From Chrysaora quinquecirrha (lineage: Eukaryota; Cnidaria; Scyphozoa; Semaeostomeae; Pelagiidae), in NCBI GenBank assembly GCA_014526335.1, contig JACTAT010000022.1:1742604-1806603 (forward strand): a stretch of 64,000 bases of DNA, in the 5' to 3' direction. Each line of letters starts with the position of its first letter. Within the stretch, counting starts at the first letter, position 1. Positions 14,001 to 23,380 of this stretch are shown here, one piece after another. Position numbers and translations under genes: made by a program. The notes beneath the pieces are model-generated. The model worked only from the letters and a program-made list of their open reading frames with translations, searched no databases and was not told where the DNA came from.

Positions 14001-17000
14001 AGCCTTGATTTTGCCAGAATTTTAAGAAAAACATCAGAACAAGCTAAGGTTGGTCTTTCACTTGCCCTTAGATTATCAGCTTAAAATGAAAGTTCGATAG
14101 TCAGACTGGATGTAAAAAACAAGCGATAGAAATAGACAAGCATGCTGCATTTTCCACAAACCTAGTACCACTCAAGACATTCACTGAAAAATATTACTGT
14201 CTAAAAGTAACCGAGGAATTAAGAACAGATTAAAACGTTTCAGGCTCAAAAGAGGCCAAACCTTAAAAAGCAAGTCTCAATCAAAATTTCCTTGTTCTTA
14301 TAAAACAAGAATGTAGTCTATTAAGTAGTCTAGTATTTCTTTGGATTTCAAGGATTATTCTTGAGATTCACAAAGTTCCTGAACTCGTGTTGCTTCCTTG
14401 ATGCCCTTCATCTTGGTCCTATTTCCATGATATTTCAAGAATTTTGTATTGGTTTTTCTTGGCGAAGTTTTGAGCCTACACAGCTGTGTTTCGAATTTGC
14501 GGGATTTCTTTTCCAAAGAGAACAGAGAAACCCAATGATAAGCAACTCGATGTAACCGCGAGTTAAGACGATTATAAAGATAGAACAAGACAGTTTTGTA
14601 TTTAATGAACTTTGCAAATATTTTAATCAACGTTAAAAGAAACCTTTCAGCTTTGGGCCCTGGCAAGACGATCATACACATTTGGTCCAACATTTGAGAT
14701 TTGCTTGTCAAGCAAAATGTTTGACCGTTTGGCCACGTCCAAAAACATTGATCGTCCAACATTTTTTGCTTGCGTCAAGCAAAAAATGTTTTTGAACTTT
14801 TTCAAAAACATCACGCCACAAGTTTTGTTACTTTTGCTTGTGAAGCAATGTTTTTGGACGTGGCCAAACGGTCAAACATTTGTCGTAAAGCGAATTTGAA
14901 ATGTTGGACCAACAATGTTTGATCGTTTGGCCAGAGCCTAGCAATGTTTGATTGTCTGGCCAGGGCCTTAGAATTTTATACTCCTAGCTTTAGTCTCGTT
15001 ACTTAGTTATCTTTATAATGCTGTTTTGCCAACAGAACATCGCAAACAAAGAAGTTGCGATCAGCAAAAGGACTGGGCACTAGTTATTTTCCTGCGTCTT
15101 GTAATCGAAGTTCTTGCAACTCCGTCATCTTAGCTATTTGAAGTTCTTTTTGCAAGGCCTAAAGGCTTGTGTCGAGATGGCGTACAGTCAGAACTGTAGC
15201 TAGATTCCGTCCGCTGATCGGCGGTTTTTTGGAACTAATTTATCGCAACTAAGCTGTCGACATAGGCGCTCTGGCAACTATTTCCTTTTTGACGGGAACT
15301 AATTGGCGCACAGTTTCAAAATAGTTAAGCATGATAGCACTTCTGCGACAAGTTGACAACTGATTCCCGTCAGTCGTAGTCGACTTGAGCGCTCTTGCGG
15401 TCACGACCAACTGTTTCCTAAATCCTATTTATGCTGACTACTGGTTGATATGCTGTAAAACAAGTACGGCGACCAAAAACATTGTGAGATAGAAAAATAA
15501 AAGACAAATTCTTCAACGACAGAGCAGCATATTCAAAAACAGGTTCTTATATCAAGGCGACAAATCCAAGTTTTATATGAAATTAAATAAATGGCTAGGC
15601 CATAAATTAGCTGGTTGATATGCCGACATTAGTTGGCAGTTAGAACTAGTTGGTGTTAGTTCTAACGTACCGTAAGTCGACATAAGCCTGGCTTAAGTTT
15701 TGAAATTGATGTGCGATGGTAAAACCACCTACCAAAACCATAGAATGTTCCGAATTTTCCTTCTATGGATTGTTTGTTGATCCCATTTCTACTCTAACTT
15801 TTTATCTGAGCGAGTTTTCTTATTATTGAAACTTTTAATTATTAGCCTAATATTTTCAGATTTATTTGTTTTTTATTTTAGTCCCACTCGTGCTTGAGAT
15901 GTGCAGTGCTGTAATTGAAGAACATGGCATCGTTGATGGTGTATACCGATTATCAGGCATCACTTCGAATATGCAGAGGCTCAGGTACCTAAAAGATCAA
16001 GTTTGTGACCAATGAAAAATAATAGCTCGTTTATTCTCTATGGATTATTCTAGGAAATGCATTTGTAACTTTTTGAATGTCCTTGCTTGAACGTCGAAAT
16101 AAACATGAACAGAATTCTTTTAATTTTCGATGTGTGCAAGTTGTGTAGGCGTGTGCAGGATGATAGAGGGATGTGTATAGGTTATAGAGAATAGCAATGA
16201 AAGTGCGCACAGAAGAACCTAAGTTTCTGTTAAAATTACCAAACATTGTTGTGAAACATTTGATATTTACCTTTCAAGCACAATGTTTGACCGTTTCACC
16301 ATAGCACAAAACATTGCTGGTCAAACATTTTATGTTAAAATTCAAGCAGAAAATGTTTTGAATTTCTAGAACAAAAAATGTTTTTCAATTTTTTCAAAAA
16401 CTTTGCTAAGGAAATTATTCTTGTCAAGCAATGTTTTGCAAGGTGGCTAAACGGTCAAACATTTGTTGCAAAGCAAATCAAAGTGCTCAACCAACAATGT
16501 TTGATCGTTTGACTAGGGCCTAAGGCTTTTAAATCAGTCTGTTAAAATCAAAAATATGTTGTAAAGGGTATAAAGCAATTGGCAAAGAAACTTAAGGAAG
16601 CTAACAACTTATAAATGGTTTTGTATTTTTTCTCAGATTGGCATTTGACAACGAAGAGCCGCCAAATCTGACTGAAACGAGATATCTTCATGATATTCAT
16701 TGTATATCTTCACTGCTGAAGACTTACTTCAGGTGGGACTGTAGGATATTCACGAAAATCCTATGTTTTTTAGGCTAGGTGTCTCCAACATTTTTTCCTG
16801 TGCCTATCTTTGCCACGTTGATCGATGGACATCAAGAGAGTTTTTCTAGGCATTTCCTTAGGATATAACTTGCTGATTGTATTGGATTCCAATAACCTAG
16901 TCTGGTCTTTTCAGGATAAAATCGCTAAGAATCAATTTTGAATATTTTAAACACTGCAAAAAATCAAGAATAAGGAAGGCGGTTCCATTAATTTGCAGTC

Positions 17001-20000
17001 AAAACTCGTATAAATTGTATGTTACGCATGTATCATATGTTTCCTCGAGTAGTTTCCAGCTTTGCTCACATACAAGCGTTTCTTTATAATAGTCATGCCA
17101 ATCAATGTGCATTTGAAATTAAGGAACTATTTAGGAATTTTTGGTATTACAATTTAATCAAAAGAAGTCCAAATAAGGAACTTTAGAAACTAGTCCTTGA
17201 GGTAGGTTCTTTTTAAAATAAAAAACGTGCAGTCTATACCAAGCCTGTACATTGTTTCATTTAATGCTTCGTACTTTGTCCTAAAATATTGTCTTATGAT
17301 TTTTTTCAGAGAACTACCGAATCCACTATTGACTTACGAACTTTATGACAAATTCCTTGTAAGTGAGTTTTACTATACTAATACTTATCTCTTATAACTA
17401 ATGCATGAAATGTATTAAGTCACCTTGTTATATCAGTAGCTTTGATTAGGCTAATACTTAGTCTAACACTAAGTCTAAGACTAAGACTAAGATGAAGTTC
17501 AAGTTTTGAGATTAAGATTGAGATTAAGTCTAGATTCATATAAGCATTAGATAAAGATTAAGATCAAGTTAAAGACTAAGATTGAGATTCAGATTTCAGA
17601 TTAAGATTAAGAGCAAGTATATCCACTTAAACACACAATCTCTTAGAGGTCTTCATGGGTGGAGTCTTTGGGAGGCGATGGTCCTTTGGAGGCGGCTTTC
17701 AGAGACGGGCAACGGCTAGTGAAAGAATTGTCTTAAGATTGTTGAAAGTCAATGCTTTTAAATGCATTTATAACTCTGGCATCACTGTCTTTGTCTTTGA
17801 TTATGCATTGATATTAGTATTTGTTTTTAGGCTGCTTTGCGAAAGACAGATGATACTGAACGTACTGTGGCATTTCATCATGCAATACAAAGATTACCAC
17901 CTCCTCATTACCGGTAAGAAATTATTTTCCCATGCATTTTAGGTTTTTAACGACCTAAAACAACCTAGAGATGCATTCGTCTTTCTTTACCTGGCCAGGC
18001 CTTATCTTGTTGTTTCTTGCCTTGCTTACCTTGGCATGGCGTGTCGTATCGTGTCGTACAATGTCTTGCCTTGTCTCTTTCTTCTCTTGTGTTGTCTTAC
18101 CATTCCTTGTCGTGTCTTGCCTTATCTTTCATGTCTCGTGTTGTCTTATCTTGTCTTGCCATTTCATGTCTTAGCTCATCTTGTCGTGTCGTGTCTTGTC
18201 TTGTCTTCTTTCCTTGCCATGTCTGGTCTGGACTTGTCTTGTCTTTGGTTGCCATGAACTGTCTTGCCTTGTGTTGCCTTGTCTTTTCGTTTTTTGTCCG
18301 TCTTGTCTGGTCTTTTCTTGTCTTTGGTTGCCTTGACCTGTCTTGCCTTGTGTTTCCTTATCTTCTCGTTTTTGTCCTTTCTTGTCTTGCCCTGGCCTCC
18401 ACTGCTCTCTTTTTTGCTCCCTTGCGTTTGTCAACCTTTCATTGAAGTCTCTGAAATGTAATATAACCTTACCCTGTCTCTATGAATAATTTGGTATTGC
18501 CGTATGTTACAAAATGGTTTTCTTTCATGTACAGAACACTAGAATATCTTCTCCGGCATCTGGAAAAGGTCGCATCATTCAGCAATATCACAAGCATGAA
18601 CGAAAAGAACCTAGCTATTGTATGGGCTCCAAATTTACTCAAGTAAGTCTGAAAACTTTAATATCTTTGCTTCATTAACTTGCTTTTTAAACGTTTTGAC
18701 TTTAAACATCAGAAAAATGCAGATTTCCTCAATACAGGGAAAATGTACCTTCTGTTTTTCCCTCTGCCAAGATTTCAACAATATCGTCCTGCATTTTTAG
18801 GCCCAACGTAAAAGAGCCTTGTGGTGCAGCGCTGCTTGATATTCGGAATCAGGCGATTATCATTGAATACCTTCTTAAAAACGTTGGCATCTTTTTCGAT
18901 AAGAATTTAGCATCGGCAGCAATTGCGTTTTATCCAGAAACGGAAGATGATGAAGCACCAGTTGTAGAAAACGGTAAGAAGCAATTTTCTTTTTATCACC
19001 TTCCTGTTTTTCTATTATTGTGTTTGGTTACTGTTAGTGTCCATCCCCATGCTGTTGCCCAACACCCTGTTCACAGGACAGTAGTCTTGCTTCAAATCAA
19101 GGAAAGTAGGGCACCCACCCCTATCTTCGGAGATAGAAGCTATGGAAAGTGGATCCCTGATACCCTGGGTCTCCTTCGATCACCTCCCACGACCCACTTG
19201 CAATACTGCATGATTTTAGCTTCATATTTGCAATTAAAGTTCTTCGGCCTGATTTGTTTCTTGTGTAATTTTGGCGGTATCAGTCTCGTGATTCTTTTGA
19301 GGGTTGTTCTGTCAGTCGCCCTCTGCCCTACCCCAGTGTCAACCTTGTTTATTCACTACCGTGAATCCTCGAATTAAACTCCCTGGGGGCGTATTAATTT
19401 TGGACGTTTTTGGATAGGGGCTAATCAGAGAGGGGCTTGAACGAAGTTCCATTGAGAATTCTCAAATAGACATATTACCGTTGTCGAAATTCGAGAGAAT
19501 GAATAAGAACATATCGAATCTAGGGGGATAGGGGATTAGGTTGGGGACTTGTAACAATTTTAGTCCCTGGCTGGTGGCTTATTCGAAGGAGGTATTATGC
19601 AAGGGGGGGCTAATTCAAGGATATATGTGCTGGAGTGGCACACACTTTAGCATGAAGGATGCAGTGACCGTGAAACAGTTTAAGAAAGCAATGCGTTTGC
19701 TCTGAAACCAGATTCAACCGTCCCCTAATAATCTGAAAGCCCTGAAATAACCCAGAAATGTCCGCAGTCGCAACTGCATAAAAAGAAGACATTTTTCCTG
19801 GCCTTACTGATTACATCATTAACGTGTCTCTTTTCATATTTTTAGGCCATGCCAAAGATTTTGTACTTGACAAAAACAATGTTGACAAAATTGGATCTTC
19901 ACCTCCGAAATTGATCTCGCTAACCGAAGCAAGAGCAAGAATGAAAGAGAACAACAAAATTGTTGAATCAAGCAACAAGCAGCAGCCTGGAGGTAAATGA

Positions 20001-22017
20001 AATTCTTTTAGATATTTTATAACCTCATAAGCTGACCTGAGCTTAGACTTCCCCCGAGTCTGTTTCTAAATATCCTTGTTATCATGTCCAAAGCCCTAAC
20101 TTCCTCGACTCTTCTTGTATTTTAGTTCTCTGTCATTTCCCCCCTGGAATACAGCTCTAACTAAGGTACTGACGGGGCTACCTACGTTAAAATTTAATGT
20201 AAATATTATGTTCACTCGACAAAAAGCTGGGCGCTGTCGATTTCGAAATTGTTTGGCCACCTTATCGAGTGTTGTAGAACCTTGTTAAAACTTTCATATT
20301 TTTACGTTTATTGAGAAGTAATTAGCCTATTTGATTTCTTCTGAAAATGAGTTAAACATAGAAAATTAAACAGAAAAAACACTTAAACACAGCATGAAGT
20401 TTTTGGCTATCCCAAATATTCCTAAAAAACCACAAATTGCATTTTTTCTTGTAGAATCCTCAGTAAGATTTGATGTATCCTCAGTAAGATTTGATGTAAA
20501 AATTTTCCTTGTATTGCTTAGGTGAGAAAATTCGTCGCAAGTCAAGACCGCCCTCAAACCCCACAATACCAGCCTCGATTCCAGTGTCTCCTGGACCCAG
20601 TCTTCTGTCACTTGAAGAAGCACAAGCAAGGAGCAAAGTGAAGAATTCGAAAATGCTACTGCGCAGAGGATCACTGGATGTGTTAGAAACTCAACCCCGG
20701 ACTAATAAAATTCTGAACTCTGAAATCACGCCGAAAAAGAGAAGTTGGAAGGGTCTATTCTCACGAAACAAAAGCGTCAGTGATGAATTGGACTCATATG
20801 GCGAAAATAAACGAGCGCAGACACTTAGTTCGTTTAAAAGACGAATAAGCTACGACATAACCGAGAACTTATCGTCCCCGAGATCACAGAGTAGTTATAA
20901 CCTCAGGGAACTGGGCTCTAGTGACGTCATTGAGCGACCGCCACAGGGAAAAAAGGGAAGGAAAAAGAAATTGGAGATCTCGTCCCCGCTTGGTGTTAGG
21001 ACATCGAGTTTTGTCAGCTATGTTGGTGGAATGGAAAAACTAGAAAGGACGAATACTGCGCCTGCGTTGGATTTGAAAGAAACGGCGAAATTAGCAAGGA
21101 ATCGCAGTCTTGATAAATCGAAATCAATGGATGCCAATCTGCATATTAATGATAAGAAAGTGGAGAATAAGGCGATAATTGAGACAAGGGGGGATATTGA
21201 AATTACGGAGTTTACTGAATATAAACCGCGACTAAGGACGATTAATGACGTTGTAAACGAAGATACACGAAGTAGTGCAAGCAATGATAATGAACAAGTC
21301 AGTGAAAATGGCCATAATACCGAGACATCAAGTGATAGGTCTACACCGGTTGATAAGAAAGACATTCGGAACTCAATATGGATTCAGAAATACGACGATA
21401 TCGCACGGACATGTATGGAAAACATGAACGTTACCGATAAAGAGAATTCACCGGTTAAAGAACCGGCTAAAAGTCCGGAAAACAAACAAACTGTTGATGA
21501 TGACAAAGATATTTTGACCATGTCCCCTCGACATCGAAGCCCAGAAGATATCCGGTTCTCTTTATTAAAACGAGGCAGTCGTGAGCTACACAGTAATTTT
21601 CAAATTAATGGCGACGCAAAACGAGGCGAAAAACTCCAAAGCCGAGCTATGTCTGTGGAACCTCTAAGAAGCCAGGTTGACTTACAGAAACGAGCATCGA
21701 GTTTATCAGAAGGAGGCCTGCCTAATAATGATGCTGTCGGTGGACTGACATTGGACTGGGTACCAGTCATGCAGCGTTCGTTGTCTTCAGGCTTGGATAA
21801 GATTGACAAAATGCCTGGGAAATTCCCAGTTAAAAAAGAAGAGACAAAAGTCGATGACGAAAAATTAAGTGCAAAAGGGATTGTAACACGAAAGGAATGG
21901 GTAAATAGGCCATTTTCAAGTTATGACAATCATCCTACTCCACAAACTGAAAATAATGACAATTCCTCAGATAAAATTAATAAAAATCGACCATCATATT
22001 ATGATAATTTATTATGA
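1650..22017 (+). CDS. ARHGAP32/33-like Rho GTPase-activating protein (PX-SH3-RhoGAP), 5' incomplete
   Basis: GTPase-activating protein that should stimulate GTP hydrolysis by Rho/Rac/Cdc42 proteins at membranes. The exons I infer are 1650-1732, 3594-3672, 5578-5670, 5988-6116, 6514-6591, 8475-8564, 12252-12345, 13895-13950, 15882-15984, 16637-16732, 17310-17358, 17831-17913, 18535-18642, 18801-18973, 19846-19992 and 20522-22017. All have GT-AG borders and compatible phases. Domain order is PX, linker, SH3, RhoGAP, then a long S/T/K-rich tail. This order and motifs such as VPAIAAAHVIKRYIAQAPDE and FGCDLGEHL are diagnostic of the vertebrate ARHGAP32/33 family. The summed length is 2957 bases, one short of a multiple of three, which agrees with a frameshift in the second SH3 exon. 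The stop is TGA at 22015-22017. The N-terminus and the start of PX lie outside the window. An intact second set of terminal exons follows at 23381-26552. Confidence 0.93.
2130..2840. mobile_element. MITE family D, two partial copies
   Basis: The stretches at about 2140-2245 and 2716-2840 share aggatttgcaagggattt-type sequence with aacaataggattttctagg and end near gttgcccttcgag or accgcccctcg. The reverse complement of the same words occurs at 62440-62600, and a piece lies at about 36515-36570 (gggagtgaattgcccctcgg). This is a dispersed palindromic repeat without coding capacity. Confidence 0.55.
2930..3375. repeat. 33-bp minisatellite
   Basis: Roughly 13 diverged tandem copies of a 33-bp unit with the form gatcgtatggaaatcgtaga... 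ending gttagtg. Individual units differ at about 10-20% of positions. It sits in the intron between the two PX exons. Confidence 0.85.
4555..4905. mobile_element. MITE family C', copy 1
   Basis: It begins ctctcgtttataagaacaat and runs through ccagcctggattttgccc, then a middle section with gacaagcatgctgcattt and taccactcaagacattcac. It is nearly the same as 13965-14305. It shares the TTTATAAGAAC end type with family C. No coding capacity. Confidence 0.75.
5234..5398. mobile_element. MITE family A, copy 2 (short palindrome)
   Basis: The left end ttaggccctggccaaaagat pairs with the right end gatcgtttggccagggcctt. The words caaacattg and caatgtttg are repeated inside in both orientations. At 165 bp this is the shortest copy, almost a pure hairpin. 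Confidence 0.88.
5578..6116 (+). CDS. PX-SH3 linker exons of the RhoGAP gene
   Basis: Exon 5578-5670 encodes EMKEQITAYLERLNDIAGNN and then LNCGPILNWLE. Exon 5988-6116 encodes IDNHGNHLVVMEADDSAINV and then PAIAAAHVIKRYIAQAPDE. Both are phase 0 at both ends. This block is among the most conserved signatures of the ARHGAP32/33 family. The donor of the first exon is gttggt, a weaker site than the others. Confidence 0.9.
5790..5935 (+). mobile_element. SINE family S2, 3' fragment
   Basis: The word gtcggcaaatgagtaccaag and its surroundings match the reverse complement of 54820-54860 in the full SINE at 54703-54962. The fragment ends in aacctgcattaccaaatcaa then tttgcttgctt, the tail also seen at 42660-42716. 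It lies just before the 5988 exon acceptor. Confidence 0.65.
6149..6379. mobile_element. Hairpin MITE with about 60-bp terminal inverted repeats
   Basis: About 60 bases at 6149-6212 (ttgcgatgaacagcggaatc, then attttcgggca...) recur in inverse orientation at 6316-6379 (gattccgctgttcatcgcaa). The loop contains ctgattggtgcatttcgagc and tgggtataattccgcctt. A related loop occurs inverted at 50630-50700. Confidence 0.88.
6514..8564 (+). CDS. SH3 domain exons of the RhoGAP gene, with frameshift
   Basis: Exon 6514-6591 encodes VGEFVSVIDMPPIEETIWWR then GKKGFE, the first half of an SH3 domain with the paired tryptophans. Exon 8475-8564 should open VGFFPSSCVDVL. The sequence after the acceptor is GTTGGGTTTTTCCATCAAG, so phase 0 reads VGFFHQVVWMF and then TGA near 8508-8510. 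Adding one base at the T5C2 run restores PSSCVDVLIDKEL through to the donor. The downstream exon phase also requires that extra base. It is either an assembly or homopolymer error or a real loss-of-function indel. Confidence 0.85.
6692..7104. mobile_element. MITE family B, copy 1
   Basis: The ends cactttttta-tttataaggaacc and ggttctgtataaaaaaaagc are inverted. Internal words include caaggcctagttcttaaagt, gcatgtaagcaaagctcgag and ttctaattcttgattgtttg. It is shared with 56265-56672 (closest), 12642-12917 and, inverted, 16955-17232. No open frame. Confidence 0.85.
7166..7342 (+). other. Possible unassigned coding exon (58 codons then TAA)
   Basis: After a good acceptor (gagatttatttcttcag) an open frame reads KLPIPEAKKRTFVKKRKTLE and continues to SISGIRRLSNLGSLQKKED, then AEERS and a stop. 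The composition is protein-like (basic, helical), not simple repeat. The exon would splice in phase from 6591, giving a RhoGAP isoform ending inside SH3. After an A7 run the next frame stays open as GPKSDAPSSLDVLDLPDVNN until the inserted MITE at 7430. I do not recognise the sequence. It could be an alternative exon, a pseudogene piece or chance. Confidence 0.35.
7430..7597. mobile_element. Short MITE with Tc1/mariner/pogo-like ends
   Basis: The left end caatggaacgtcgattaacg then gaca is matched by the inverse right end tgtccgatataaggaggttc then cacta. Both are flanked by TA, as expected for a TA target-site duplication. The GGAAC...GGACA end type is common in pogo/Tigger-derived elements. 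No transposase frame. Confidence 0.7.
8800..9235. repeat. ATC trinucleotide microsatellite
   Basis: It starts with taataat/gataataa-rich sequence. From about 8920 it becomes tcatcatcatcat with a long near-perfect (ATC)n run at about 9110-9175. It produces poly-Met and poly-Ile phantom frames. Intronic. Confidence 0.95.
9236..10267. other. Intron sequence with no recognised element
   Basis: Part of the large intron between the second SH3 exon (ends 8564) and the 12252 exon. I find no exon with usable borders. The splice phases of the flanking exons (G|TC = Val) join directly, so none is required. Confidence 0.6.
10268..10906. mobile_element. Foldback element with 64-bp minisatellite arms
   Basis: The outer ends are inverted: cacgctagcgaatctataat at the left and attatagattcgctagcgtg at the right. 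Each arm is built of a 64-bp unit (gtagtgattatccaccacag ... gtaaaccaccacaa). The left arm (about 10285-10430) carries it in reverse orientation and the right arm (about 10500-10880) forward. The spacing of 64 is exact between 10751 and 10815. The central loop is about 70 bp (tgtggttttttcttgcttga). No real coding frame. Confidence 0.92.
11030..11360. repeat. GAT trinucleotide microsatellite
   Basis: Imperfect (GAT)n with acgacgacg interruptions. It contains two similar segments ending gatgatgatgattcagtgtt at about 11230 and 11345, a local duplication. Intronic. Confidence 0.9.
11361..12251. other. Intron remainder including repeat family F (11985-12125)
   Basis: 11985-12125 (gctacggtagcgtcacagcc ... 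actggcgttaaatacacc) matches the reverse complement of 40660-40815 and, more weakly, 32615-32740 in forward orientation. This makes a dispersed repeat of about 130 bp. The remainder shows nothing I recognise. Confidence 0.6.
12252..18973 (+). CDS. RhoGAP catalytic domain exons
   Basis: Exon 12252-12345 encodes NKRRGKFISFLRYFFRSRPS and ends in GILR. 13895-13950 encodes ERTFGCDLGEHLASTGRE. 15882-15984 encodes IVDGVYRLSG, which carries the catalytic arginine finger. 16637-16732 encodes the DIHCISSLLKTYFR helix. 17310-17358 gives ELPNPLLTYELYDKFL, 17831-17913 gives IQRLPPPHYR, and 18535-18642 gives NLAIVWAPNLL. 18801-18973 (IRNQAIIIEYLLKNVGIFFD) finishes the fold. The arginine, the LPxPL turn and the NLAxxxxPxLL motif are all present, so catalysis should be retained. 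Every junction keeps phase. Confidence 0.93.
12485..12917. mobile_element. MITE family B, copy 2, with a family C remnant before it
   Basis: 12642-12917 begins tacacgtttttttataagga and ends attccatatatatagaaaaa with gtgta. The inner ggttaag-ttccttaa words and ctgagcttcgacagttcctt match family B. 12485-12640 (ataagaacataaattgcaag, tagtcaggctgagaactgtt) resembles family C but is degraded. Confidence 0.65.
13478..13749. mobile_element. MITE family A, copy 3
   Basis: The ends aaggctctggccaaacgatc and gatcgtttggttgtgaacct are inverted. The interior contains tgtttgaccgtttggccacg and its partner tgatgtggccaaacaatcaa. It is close to the copies at 14652 and 60150. Confidence 0.9.
13965..14305. mobile_element. 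MITE family C', copy 2
   Basis: It begins cactcttttataagaacaat immediately after the exon ending 13950. It shares long stretches with 4555-4905 (tagacaagcatgctgcattt, tagtaccactcaagacattc). It ends in cttgttcttataaaacaaga. Confidence 0.78.
14652..14970. mobile_element. MITE family A, copy 4, with duplicated right end
   Basis: The left end ctttgggccctggcaagacg pairs with gatcgtttggccagagccta. A second right end follows directly (gcaatgtttgattgtctggc, cagggcctta), as if one terminus had been duplicated. The interior has facing aaaaacattg and caatgttttt words. Confidence 0.88.
14971..15881. other. Intron sequence without assigned features
   Basis: Unique-looking AT-rich intron between exons 13895-13950 and 15882-15984. 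The phrase ttagttctaacgtaccgtaa and gtcgacataagcc near 15650-15690 recurs in altered form near 1795 and 57115-57145 (gtagtaagtcgacataaacc), pointing to another old dispersed repeat. Confidence 0.5.
16237..16530. mobile_element. MITE family A, copy 5
   Basis: It opens ccaaacattgttgtgaaaca and closes caacaatgtttgatcgtttg with actagggcct. The outermost left bases are eroded. The same mirrored interior words as the other copies. Intronic in the RhoGAP gene. Confidence 0.82.
16955..17232. mobile_element. MITE family B, copy 3 (inverted, truncated)
   Basis: Read on the minus strand it runs cacgttttttattttaaaaa through gaacctacctcaaggacta, then tgtatgtgagcaaagctgg, and stops near ttcttgattttttgcagtg. 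It corresponds to about the first two thirds of the copy at 6692. The opposite end is missing. Confidence 0.72.
17450..17620. repeat. Degenerate AAGACT/AAGATT hexamer tract
   Basis: A succession of taagactaagact and gattaagattaag words. Interrupted microsatellite in the intron after exon 17310-17358. Confidence 0.75.
17985..18440. repeat. Pyrimidine-rich CTTGT/CTTGC pentamer tract
   Basis: About 450 bp of tandem cttgtcttgcc, cgtgtcgtgtc and tgtcttgtc words, strongly strand-asymmetric (T, C and G with very few A). It keeps several frames open by chance. Intronic. Confidence 0.88.
18801..22017 (+). CDS. RhoGAP terminal exons, copy A
   Basis: The exons are 18801-18973, 19846-19992 and 20522-22017. 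The split codons G|GC and G|GT are respected. After the RhoGAP fold the tail is hydrophilic and rich in S, T, K, N, D and E. It has probable basophilic phosphorylation sites (RRGS, KRGS, KRAS) and the short element GLTLDWVPVMQRSLSSGL. The C-terminus is NRPSYYDNLL. I see no catalytic motif in the tail. Copy B differs at about 20 residues and lacks two codons. Confidence 0.9.
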
Positions 22018-22189
22018 TTTATTCAAATCGATAGTTAATATATGTTACCTATAATAATTTACTATACATCAGGTGGTATCATTCCTTAATTTATTCCACA
22101 CATTCCCTAACTTACATTATTTTAACGTCCAACCACCATTCATCTTCTCTATATATTCCCTTATTCTTAACAAGCTGATTGAGTTCCAC

Positions 22190-22345
22190 AAGAATCTTGT
22201 CCAGCTCCTATGTTCTTTAACAAAATTGCAGCGATATCCAAAGGGGTTCAGCTTGAAGACCGAGTGCAAGGTACTGTCTTTTACGTTACCACAAGGATCG
22301 TGTCTAGCTCCGATACTGTTTGATAGACCTTTTAGGGTAATTTGG
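22190..22345 (+). mobile_element. Decayed LINE reverse-transcriptase fragment in the 3' flank (copy A)
   Basis: The frame encodes LSFTLPQGSCLAPILFD, an altered form of the PQGSxLxPxLF motif of non-LTR reverse transcriptases. It is short and truncated on both sides. Its duplicate lies at 26700-26870, so the insertion predates the tandem duplication. Confidence 0.65.
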
Positions 22346-22448
22346 AACTCGCCTTTCTATTTGCTAAATATAGACCTTACTCAGGGCCAGAGTACTATTA
22401 TGAAGTTTTGCTGCCTTCCTGATTAATTCAATTCAATCCAAAATAGTA

Positions 22449-22454
22449 AATAAA
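22449..22454 (+). terminator. Possible poly(A) signal, copy A
   Basis: AATAAA about 430 bases after the stop codon at 22015-22017, within agtaaataaaagatag. The equivalent in copy B is at 26915-26920. Not proven to be used. Confidence 0.4.
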
Positions 22455-22539
22455 AGATAGTTGCTGTTGTTGTTTATAAGTGTTTGTGGTTCATTGAGAG
22501 GCTCGGAGCGAATCTACGAGTTTTATAGCAAGTCTATTC

Positions 22540-22920
22540 ATACACTCTTTTTTTTATAAGAATACTATAAATTTTGTCCAGCCTCAATATTCTTAAAAAT
22601 GTTCGTTTTGAGCCTGAATATATTCTTAAAGTATTCTTATTTTTCAAATCTGATATGCGGTTTTAGGGGAACATAGTTAAAAGAAAAATCATCTCATATG
22701 GTCGAGCGAAAGAAATATTAAACTATTATAACAAAAAGAATGTTGTTAACAATCATGAAGTTTCGTTCTAACATTGCAAAACAGGCATCTGCTGAAAATG
22801 AGACAGAAATATGGGAGAGCTGAGGCTGAACATATTCTTACAATATTCTTTAAAATAGGATGATTCTGAGCTTGAATATTCTTATAAACAATATTCTTAT
22901 AAAGAAAAAAGAGTGTACAA
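22540..22920. mobile_element. MITE family C, copy in unit A
   Basis: The ends are inverted: tacactcttttttttataag with aatact at the left, and tattcttataaagaaaaaag with agtgta at the right. The interior has ccagcctcaatattcttaaa and gctgaggctgaacatattct facing each other. It is nearly identical to 27018-27400. Related pieces are at 58195 and 62008. Confidence 0.9.
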
Positions 22921-23380
22921 ATTGACAGAAAACTAAACATATTTTATGCATTTCTATCATATTTTCTGTTCACTGCAGAAAATCTATCTAGAATATCATT
23001 GACCCAAAGTGGAACCAATTCCTACACCATTTGTTAACCTTTAGACAGCTCAATCGTTGTTTCCCCTGTTCTTTTGTCGTTTCAATATTAACAATTCGTT
23101 CAAATTTATATACTGTATCTTAATAACTTTGTTCGCATCTTATAAGATTGGTTTTATATAGATTTTATTAAATTAATTTGAAAATGTTATTGTACAGTTC
23201 GATAATTAGCTACCTTAATTTATAGAGATTCATTTAAAATAAGCGAATTTATTTCAAATAGTTATCAGAGTTTAGCAAACAAAAAATTCATTTCTGATTT
23301 TGTCTTTATCTCGTAGTGCCAAAACGTGGTTTCTACTTTCCATATGCCAAGATTTCAACAATATCGTCCTGCATTTTTAG

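Larger units (their letters stand above)
18765..23313. repeat. 4.5-kb tandem duplication, unit A
   Basis: Homology with unit B starts at tgccaagatttcaacaatat, 36 bases before the acceptor of exon 18801, and ends at tctttatctcg. It covers the last RhoGAP-fold exon, two tail exons, the 3' UTR, a LINE fragment and a family C MITE. The offset to unit B is 4580 bases at the start and falls to 4538 at the tail exon through small indels. Unit A keeps about 60 bp around 22340-22420 that unit B lacks. Confidence 0.95.

Noticed and set aside
17971..18461. Leu/Ser/Val-rich frames up to 142 codons
   Set aside because: CTTGT/CTTGC pentamer tract in a RhoGAP intron; frames overlap in all phases.
19018..19377. 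119-codon frame conserved in the duplicate at 23599-23919
   Set aside because: It lies in the intron between two well-supported exons. Its conservation is explained by the recent tandem duplication, and the frame ends differ between copies.
20509..20521. ATG at 20509 as a start for a 502-residue protein
   Set aside because: It is in the intron before the acceptor at 20521. Copy B lacks this ATG, and the split codon with exon 19846-19992 fits exactly.
21018..21365. 115-codon minus-strand frames opposite both tail exons (also 25556-25903)
   Set aside because: Antisense shadows of the strongly supported coding exons.
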